A DNA stretch of 8,513 nucleotides, from positions 1 to 8,513 of the forward strand of contig JAUXBS010000037.1 of assembly GCA_030619245.1 (NCBI GenBank), in the 5' to 3' direction. The notes below the pieces were generated by a model. It did no database searches and was not told where the DNA came from. It saw only the letters and a list, made by a program, of their open reading frames with translations. Below, one piece after another: positions 1-5,006 of this stretch. The stretch's first letter is position 1. Each line of letters begins with the position of its first letter. The position numbers and the translations under genes were made by a program. This DNA is from Clostridia bacterium. GTDB lineage: Bacteria > UBA6262 > WVXT01 > JAUXBS01.

Positions 1-1583
1 ACCGACTTTACCGACTTGTCTTCTTCATCCTTTCCCTTCTGAGTTTCAGTCCCGGCCATCCCGGCAAGTTCTGTTTTTCCTGTCTCCTTTTTCTCTTCCT
101 GCGCGGATTTTCCCATTTCCTTTAACTTTTCAATTGCAGCGGCCTTATCCGATTTCTTCTTTTCTTCCCTCTTACCCGCCTCAATTGTTATAGTTTCTTC
201 TTTTATATCCTCTCTCTCCTCTTCAGGCAACAGGTCGTTCATTAATTCCTTGATAAGGCCCATGTCGACTTCCCGCTTTGTCATCTGAGAAAAAGCAAGA
301 ATCCTTTTTAAAAACCCCTCAAGCTCCCTTATATTGGACTTTAATCTCCCTGCAATATACATCAATATGTTATCATTTAAATTTAGTTTCTTGTATTCTT
401 CCTTGTTCTTCAGGATAGCAATGCGTGTTTCCACGTCAGGGGCTTTTACATCAGCAATCAATCCCCATTCAAACCTTGATTTTAACCTATCCTCAAGAGT
501 GGTTAACTGCTTTGGCGGTTTATCAGACGTAATTACTATTTGCTTATGGTTGTTATGAAGCACGTTAAAAGTATGGAAGAAATCCTCCTGCGTTGATTCC
601 GCTTCAACAAGAAACTGAATATCATCAATCATCAGAATGTCAAGCTCCCTGAACCTGTTCCTGAGTTCCTGTATTGTCCCGTTACTGATGGCTTCAATAA
701 CTTCACTTATGAACTTTTCGGTAGAAACGTAAAGCAGTTTTTTCCCGGAATTATTTTTAAGCATGTAATGGCCTATGGCATGCATCAAATGAGTCTTCCC
801 CAATCCCACTCCACCATAGAGGAATAAGGGGTTGTACACCTTCCCGGGGTTCTTAGCCACTGCCTGAGCTGCCGCATGGGCAAACCTGTTACTTGCTCCT
901 ACAACAAAGTTCTCAAACGTATATGACGCAATAAGCCCTGTTCCATCTTTTCCTTCCTGTCCCGCCTCAAATCCCGGTTTTACTGCATCTGCCTGTTTTT
1001 TTTCTGCCTCTCCGGACGGAGTCTTCCCGGGTTCCGGGCCCCCTGCCGCCGCTCCGAATCCTCCCGCCGCTTCTTTCTTCTCAGGTTCCGGGCCCCCTGC
1101 CGCCGCTCCGAATCCTCCCGCCGCTTCTTTCTTCTCAGGTTCCGGGCCCCCTGCCGCCGCTCTGAAACCTCCCGCCTTTTCACTCTCTTCCAGTCCGGGT
1201 TTTTCTTCCGGTTTTATCGCTGCCTTTTTCTTCTCTGGCTTTTCTTCTGCCTTTACCGTTTCTTCCTTTTTCCCGGGTTTTACTTCTTCGGTTTTAACCG
1301 GTTCAACCCCCCCTGTTTTTTCTTCTTTCACGGGAACTTCAACAGGAGAGTTTTTCAAACCATCCAATATATTCTTAATCTTTTCCTTGACTACAGGTTC
1401 CACCTGGTAAACCCAAAGTATCCAGTCATAATCCTCATCTTCCAGGGGAATGGGCTTTCCGCAATTGCTTCCAATTTTTTGTATCAATGATGAAACATCA
1501 GCTTCCCCTCCCTTGATTTTTATCTTATACCTTTGTTCATTTTCAATTGAAGGGAAAAAATTCATGCGCCAGTTCATAATCAT
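1..1583 (-). CDS. dnaA: DnaA-family AAA+ ATPase with atypical N-terminus and charged linkers (3' end off the window)
   Basis: The first 527 residues are visible; the C-terminus lies beyond the left edge. The AAA+ core is clearly of DnaA type: YTFENFVVG at 221-229, Walker A GGVGLGKTH at 257-265, Walker B MIDDIQFL at 318-325, sensor I TSD at 352-354, box VII with predicted arginine finger R370 in LKSRFEWGL, and sensor II SNIRELEG at 416-423. DnaA binds ATP, oligomerises on the origin and opens DNA. Residues 1-65 do not resemble DnaA domain I. Residues 66-210 are Lys/Glu/Pro/Ala-rich and include an 18-residue tandem repeat. After DLLP (450-453), where domain IV is expected, at least 59 charged residues follow, with no helix-turn-helix in view. 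The ATG at 1583 is the most upstream start in frame, since a TAG lies six codons before it; AGAGG precedes it with a long 12-base spacing. ATGs at 1577 and 1565 are alternatives. The gene sits 66 bases after rpiB, not beside dnaN. Family membership is firm. Whether this is the chromosomal initiator or an accessory DnaA-like protein is open, so the symbol is at family level. Confidence 0.85.
   Translation of the reverse strand, partial: MIMNWRMNFFPSIENEQRYKIKIKGGEADVSSLIQKIGSNCGKPIPLEDEDYDWILWVYQVEPVVKEKIKNILDGLKNSPVEVPVKEEKTGGVEPVKTEEVKPGKKEETVKAEEKPEKKKAAIKPEEKPGLEESEKAGGFRAAAGGPEPEKKEAAGGFGAAAGGPEPEKKEAAGGFGAAAGGPEPGKTPSGEAEKKQADAVKPGFEAGQEGKDGTGLIASYTFENFVVGASNRFAHAAAQAVAKNPGKVYNPLFLYGGVGLGKTHLMHAIGHYMLKNNSGKKLLYVSTEKFISEVIEAISNGTIQELRNRFRELDILMIDDIQFLVEAESTQEDFFHTFNVLHNNHKQIVITSDKPPKQLTTLEDRLKSRFEWGLIADVKAPDVETRIAILKNKEEYKKLNLNDNILMYIAGRLKSNIRELEGFLKRILAFSQMTKREVDMGLIKELMNDLLPEEEREDIKEETITIEAGKREEKKKSDKAAAIEKLKEMGKSAQEEKKETGKTELAGMAGTETQKGKDEEDKSVKS
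1031..1176 (-). repeat. 54-bp tandem repeat inside the DnaA-like linker
   Basis: Two copies of a 54-bp unit (1031-1084 and 1085-1138) appear identical. A third, partial copy (1139 to about 1176) carries a few substitutions before the match is lost. The unit is GC-rich, is a whole number of codons, and encodes 18 residues of the form PEKKEAAGGFGAAAGG plus PE. It therefore lengthens a Gly/Ala/Glu/Lys linker without breaking the frame. It lies between the N-terminal domain and the AAA+ core of the DnaA-like protein. Near-identity at the DNA level points to recent duplication or ongoing copy-number change. Confidence 0.93.
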
Positions 1584-1649
1584 TCTTAATAATATCCTCT
1601 ATCAAACAGACTTGCGCGGGGCCAGGCCATAAATCCAAAGAAATATAAG

Positions 1650-2114
1650 TTAGTTCTGCTTTGAATACTTGTTTTCTATGTCTTTAATCTTATTAATTCT
1701 TTTTAAATGACGCCCGCCCTCAAACGGTGTTTCCATCCAGGCCCTGATAATCCTGATTGCTTTTTCTTCTTCCACTTGCCCGCTCAGGCAAAGAATATTC
1801 GGGTTATTATGCCTTGCGGTCATCGCGGCAGCTTCTTCATCAAAAACAAGAGCAGCCCTTATCCCGGGAACCTTGTTTGCCGTCATGCACATGCCTATAC
1901 CCGAACCGCACACAAGTATCCCTCTTTGAAAATCACCTGCTGCCACAGATTCAGCGACAGGCAGGGCAAAATCAGGATAATCCGATGAAGCATCCGTAAA
2001 ACCACCCTGGTCTTTTACTTCATATTTCTGCTCTTCCAGATATTTCCTGAGCTTTTCCTTCAATTTAAAACCGCGGTGGTCTGAACCAACTGTAATCTTC
2101 ATTTTATTACTCAT
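1650..2114 (-). CDS. rpiB: Ribose-5-phosphate isomerase B
   Basis: RpiB interconverts ribose 5-phosphate and ribulose 5-phosphate in the non-oxidative pentose phosphate pathway, in the cytoplasm. Family motifs are all present: GSDHRG at 10-15 near the N-terminus, ILVCGSGIGM at 66-75 containing the predicted catalytic base Cys69, ANKVPGIRAA at 79-88, and RHNNPN at 101-106 with His102 at the position of the ring-opening histidine. The length of 154 residues is normal for the family. The ATG at 2114 overlaps the end of tpiA by 8 bases. The in-frame ATG at 2102 would give the usual family beginning (MKITVGSDHRG) and has a weak GAG upstream, so the true start may be four codons later. Neither start has a strong ribosome binding site, and the overlap suggests translational coupling to tpiA. 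Presence of the active-site cysteine favours RpiB of the E. coli type over related sugar isomerases of the RpiB/LacAB family. No anomaly seen. Confidence 0.96.
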   Translation of the reverse strand: MSNKMKITVGSDHRGFKLKEKLRKYLEEQKYEVKDQGGFTDASSDYPDFALPVAESVAAGDFQRGILVCGSGIGMCMTANKVPGIRAALVFDEEAAAMTARHNNPNILCLSGQVEEEKAIRIIRAWMETPFEGGRHLKRINKIKDIENKYSKQN

Positions 2115-2862
2115 AATTAATCAGTTTTACAAATGAATCAACTTTCAAAGCAGCGCCACCCACCAGTCCGCCATCAATATTTTCACATTTCATCAATCCT
2201 GAAATATTTTCGGGCTTCATACTGCCGCCGTACAGAATCCTCATCTCATTGCTTACATCCTCTCCCGCAATTCCGGACAGTGTTTTTCTTATAAAGGCAT
2301 GGACCTCCTCTGCCTGTTCAGGCGTTGCGGTCCTGCCTGTGCCTATTGCCCATACCGGCTCATAGGCAATGACCAGTTTATTCATATCATCCGGTTTTAA
2401 CCCACTCAAGCCTTCTTTCACCTGAGTCTCGACTACCTTGAACGTAGTATTATTCTCCCTTTCCTCAAGTCTCTCACCAACACAGACAATCGGGGTCAAG
2501 CCACCTGCTTCAAGAGACTTTTTTATCTTTTTATTCACCGTCCGGTCTGTTTCGTGAAAATACAGCCGTCTCTCAGAATGGCCTATAATAACAAATTCAC
2601 AACCCGAAGCTTTCAACATTGACACAGACACCTCTCCGGTAAAAGCCCCCGAATCCTCCCAATATACATTCTGGGCACCCAGTTTAATACTTGTTCCCTT
2701 TATCACCCCTGATACCGGAACCAGGGCATTAAACACGGGGCATACCACGATTTCCCTTTCAGTAACACTACCCACCTTCTCCTTTAAAGCGCTGACGAAT
2801 TCCACTGCCTCCGCCGGCGTTTTGTTCATCTTCCAGTTCCCTGCAATAATCGGCTTTCTCAA
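2107..2862 (-). CDS. tpiA: Triosephosphate isomerase
   Basis: TpiA interconverts dihydroxyacetone phosphate and glyceraldehyde 3-phosphate in glycolysis and gluconeogenesis, as a soluble TIM-barrel enzyme, normally a dimer. The 251 residues match the usual family length. Catalytic features are intact: GNWKMNK at 8-14 with substrate-binding Asn9 and Lys11, IGHSERR at 93-99 with the electrophile His95, AYEPVWAIGTG at 167-176 with the catalytic base Glu168 followed by the flexible loop 6, and the phosphate-gripping YGGS at 211-214 and GGLVGGA at 231-237. The start is TTG, chosen because a perfect AAGGAGGT Shine-Dalgarno lies four bases upstream and because the protein then begins in register with the family. 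The gene starts 2 bases after the stop of the phosphatase-fold gene and overlaps rpiB by 8 bases, so the three are almost certainly co-transcribed. Confidence 0.98.
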   Translation of the reverse strand: MRKPIIAGNWKMNKTPAEAVEFVSALKEKVGSVTEREIVVCPVFNALVPVSGVIKGTSIKLGAQNVYWEDSGAFTGEVSVSMLKASGCEFVIIGHSERRLYFHETDRTVNKKIKKSLEAGGLTPIVCVGERLEERENNTTFKVVETQVKEGLSGLKPDDMNKLVIAYEPVWAIGTGRTATPEQAEEVHAFIRKTLSGIAGEDVSNEMRILYGGSMKPENISGLMKCENIDGGLVGGAALKVDSFVKLINYE

Positions 2863-2864
2863 CG

Positions 2865-4385
2865 TTACCTCCTTCTATTTCTTCTACCTGAGGGCTTCCT
2901 TCTTCTCGGAACTTCCCGCACCTGCTCTGTTTCCTGTTCAGGCTCCTTATGAACCTGCCTTTCCGTTTTCATGATTTTAAACATGCAAGTATTATCTTGT
3001 ATGCCCGCAACCTTTTCACTACCCGGCCCAACAGCGAAAACAGGCACAGGAGTGGCAGTATGGTGCTGAGTCTGCCACATAACTAACCCGCTGTCCTTTT
3101 TAAAAATCCCCCCCATATCATTATCTTTCATGTATTTATCGCCCCAGTTCTTCTTGCTAATCACGGGACAGCCAACCTCCACGTTGGCTGTAATGACAAG
3201 CAATACTTCAGGGTCGGATTGCATGTACTCCAATACTTCCCTTACAGCATCATCGAAAGAGAGCACTTCATTTATCACTTCTTTTGTCAGGTTGCCGTGA
3301 GCGGCGTGCGCTATCCTGCCCCCTTCAACAAGCAGGAAAAAACCTTTTTCATTCTTCTTCAACACTCCAAGAGCAACATTTACCATATGCGCCAGGGTTG
3401 GCTGGTTCTTATTCTCCTTTACCGAAAAATCCAGCATCCTGTCTGCAAACAACCCGATTATTTTCCCGGTATCCTCCGCCCTTATCTTTGAAAGCTCGTT
3501 CCTGCTTGTAACGATGGTATAATTCATCTTCTGGGCGCGCTGGATAAGGTCTATACCATCAGAACGATTCCCCGCGTCAAACCATTTGAATCCTCCACCC
3601 ATTATAACGTCCAGGTTCTTATTTAGCTGCTGCAGGGCTATAGTTTCTTTCTTATCCTCATTCTCTGCATGAACAGTAAATGCCGCAGTCAGAGAGTCGG
3701 TAACCTCACACGTGGTTATAACCCCGACACTCATCCCCAGGCCCTGCATTCTTTCGAGGATTGTCTCCGGTTTCTTTCCTTCCGGAGTAATGCTTATCAC
3801 TCCGTTATTTACCTTATAGCCCGTGGCAATTGCAGAAGCTGCCGCTGCATTGTCAGAAACAATGTAATCCGCCGATTGGGTAATCAGATACCCCGTTGTC
3901 CCTGCATTCATCACCTGTTCCATGCACAGGGACTTTTCTTCAATGATTTGCCGGTACTGCCTTACAATACCGTAAAGTGAAGCTCCCATTCCATTTGCAA
4001 TCATGAGAATTACACTCACAGAATTACCTGCCCTTGGAATAATTTCAACCGGAGTTCCTTCAACTTCTCTTACAACCACAGGGCTTTGTTCTGACTGCGG
4101 CTCTTCTTTGACTTCGGGTTCCTGCTCAACTTCAGGTTCTTTCTTATCCTCTTCGACAGCAGTTTCTACGGGTTTTATCTCTTCCGGCTCCTTTTCCTCC
4201 GTTTCCTGAGTGGAAACCTGTTCTTCCCCGGTAATTTTATCTTTTTCGTATTCCTGCTTTTCAACCTCCTCATCTTCAGTTGGCCTAATATACGGTTTTT
4301 GTCTTTTCTCGGCATACGAAACACCCGAGAACATTAAAAACCCGGCTATAATTAAAAAAATGGCTGATTTATTGGTTCTTTTCAT
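2865..4385 (-). CDS. Secreted alkaline-phosphatase-fold protein with degraded active site (probable pseudoenzyme)
   Basis: The 506-residue product starts with a signal peptide (about 1-25, ending SYA before EK), then an acidic Glu/Lys/Pro linker (about 26-110), an alkaline phosphatase (PhoA) domain (about 121-470) and a basic Arg-rich tail (494-506). Landmarks of the family are clear: ILMIANGMG (126-134), SDNAAAASAIATGYKVNNG (177-195), VEGGRIAHAAH (353-363), VITANVEVG (397-405) and HHTATPVPVFAVGPG (441-455). Compared with E. coli PhoA, the metal ligand Asp51 is Asn131, nucleophile Ser102 is Asn179, Thr155 is Leu232, Asp327 is Ala359, Asp369 is Asn401 and His370 is Val402. Asp230, Glu354, His363 and His442 are kept. 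The zinc-2 site and nucleophile are therefore lost, and phosphatase activity is unlikely. The reading frame is intact, so this is not a decayed gene. It begins with ATG after GGGGAG (4390-4395) and is the first gene behind a strong promoter. Role unknown; binding, scaffold or regulatory function is inference. Confidence 0.88.
   Translation of the reverse strand: MKRTNKSAIFLIIAGFLMFSGVSYAEKRQKPYIRPTEDEEVEKQEYEKDKITGEEQVSTQETEEKEPEEIKPVETAVEEDKKEPEVEQEPEVKEEPQSEQSPVVVREVEGTPVEIIPRAGNSVSVILMIANGMGASLYGIVRQYRQIIEEKSLCMEQVMNAGTTGYLITQSADYIVSDNAAAASAIATGYKVNNGVISITPEGKKPETILERMQGLGMSVGVITTCEVTDSLTAAFTVHAENEDKKETIALQQLNKNLDVIMGGGFKWFDAGNRSDGIDLIQRAQKMNYTIVTSRNELSKIRAEDTGKIIGLFADRMLDFSVKENKNQPTLAHMVNVALGVLKKNEKGFFLLVEGGRIAHAAHGNLTKEVINEVLSFDDAVREVLEYMQSDPEVLLVITANVEVGCPVISKKNWGDKYMKDNDMGGIFKKDSGLVMWQTQHHTATPVPVFAVGPGSEKVAGIQDNTCMFKIMKTERQVHKEPEQETEQVREVPRRRKPSGRRNRRR
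2867..2874 (-). promoter_or_regulatory. Perfect Shine-Dalgarno for tpiA inside the upstream gene
   Basis: AAGGAGGT, fully complementary to the 3' end of 16S rRNA, sits four bases before the TTG start of tpiA. It is embedded in the last arginine codons and stop codon of the phosphatase-fold gene (AGA AGG AGG TAA). The strong site probably compensates for the weak TTG start and sets tpiA expression independently of the upstream gene. Confidence 0.9.
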
Positions 4386-4420
4386 TTTTCTCCCCAGTTT
4401 ATTTATAGTTAAATTTTAAC

Positions 4421-4449
4421 ATTATATTTTTTTATAGTAACCTGGTCAA
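4421..4449 (-). promoter_or_regulatory. Near-consensus sigma-70-type promoter
   Basis: On the minus strand the -35 box TTGACC (4449-4444) and the -10 box TATAAT (4426-4421) are separated by exactly 17 bases, part of them an A-tract. The expected transcription start is near 4414, which leaves a short A/T-rich leader of about 28 bases before the ATG at 4385, including the GGGGAG ribosome binding site at 4395-4390. This promoter would drive the phosphatase-fold gene, tpiA, rpiB and probably the DnaA-like gene. I see no operator or riboswitch in the leader, and no convincing terminator between the bioY stop and the -35 box, so read-through from the upstream operon is possible. Confidence 0.82.
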
Positions 4450-4465
4450 GTTATAAAAACAGGGC

Positions 4466-5005
4466 TTATAAAAGATGTTTTATGTTTTTATTGTTTACCA
4501 CCAGGGCCGCTATTCCCGCCTTTAATATATCCCCCGGAAGAAAAGGTATTACTCCCGCAATTATGGCTTCTACGGGATTCATTTTCGTAATATACATTAA
4601 CCACACAGTGCCTGTTATATATATAATAATCAACCCCATTAACATGATTATAACAGCCTGAAGAACTGCTGTTTCCTTTTTCCTTTCAAATACAAACCCG
4701 ATAAAAAACGCCGCAAAAACAAACCCTGTCAGGTATCCTCCCGTGGGCCCAAGGATTATACCGAGCCCGCTTGCGCCCCTGGCAAACACCGGCAAACCAA
4801 TGATACCAAGCAGCAGGTAAACCACCTGGCTCAAGGCCCCATGGTATTTCCCAAGCATTGCCCCTGAAAGGAAAACAAAGAGGGCCTGCAAACTGACTGG
4901 AACCGGGCTGAAGGGAAGCGGCACGGTAATTAGCGCTCCCGCTGCGGTTAAGGCGGCAAACATGGCGCATAATATCATGCCCCTGGTGTCCGGTATCTTT
5001 TTCAT
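4466..5005 (-). CDS. bioY: BioY, biotin ECF transporter S component
   Basis: BioY is the integral membrane subunit that binds biotin for import by energy-coupling-factor (ECF) transporters. The 179 residues consist of about six hydrophobic segments. They contain the hallmark BioY motifs VPVSLQALFVFLSGAMLG (35-52), ALSQVVYLLLGIIGLPVFA (57-75), GPTGGYLTGF (86-95) and, near the C-terminus, PFLPGDILK (154-162). Length is normal. The ATG lies one base after the TAA stop of the PorV-like gene and lacks a good Shine-Dalgarno, so translation is probably coupled to that gene. No ECF ATPase (BioM/EcfA) or T subunit (BioN/EcfT) and no biotin synthesis gene is in view. It may share an ECF module encoded elsewhere, or the BioY may act alone, as has been reported for some solitary BioY proteins. 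Family assignment is firm. Confidence 0.96.
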   Translation of the reverse strand: MKKIPDTRGMILCAMFAALTAAGALITVPLPFSPVPVSLQALFVFLSGAMLGKYHGALSQVVYLLLGIIGLPVFARGASGLGIILGPTGGYLTGFVFAAFFIGFVFERKKETAVLQAVIIMLMGLIIIYITGTVWLMYITKMNPVEAIIAGVIPFLPGDILKAGIAALVVNNKNIKHLL

Positions 5006-5006
5006 T

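Noticed and set aside
980..1183. An Arg-rich repetitive open frame on the minus strand with an ERRQGARN-type repeat
   Set aside because: It is another frame of the 54-bp repeat within the DnaA-like gene. The overlapping frame carries clear DnaA motifs downstream, so this one is a shadow.
1584..1649. Gap between rpiB and the DnaA-like gene, checked for a terminator, promoter or small gene
   Set aside because: No stable hairpin or convincing -35/-10 pair is visible. A 14-codon frame beginning MAWPRAS has no ribosome binding site of note and is too short to support.
4003..4419. Ser/Thr-rich open frames on the plus strand
   Set aside because: They are the complement of the Glu/Lys-rich linker and signal peptide of the phosphatase-fold gene, where minus-strand GAA codons become TTC/TCT. 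No ribosome binding site or family match.
4441..4465. Possible terminator after bioY (CCTG and CAGG arms)
   Set aside because: The stem is only four base pairs with a loop of about 15 bases and no following U-tract; it overlaps the -35 region of the promoter instead.
4686..4970. 94-codon open frame on the minus strand within bioY
   Set aside because: It overlaps the BioY motifs in another frame and its translation (rich in Arg, Trp and Gly) has no family features.
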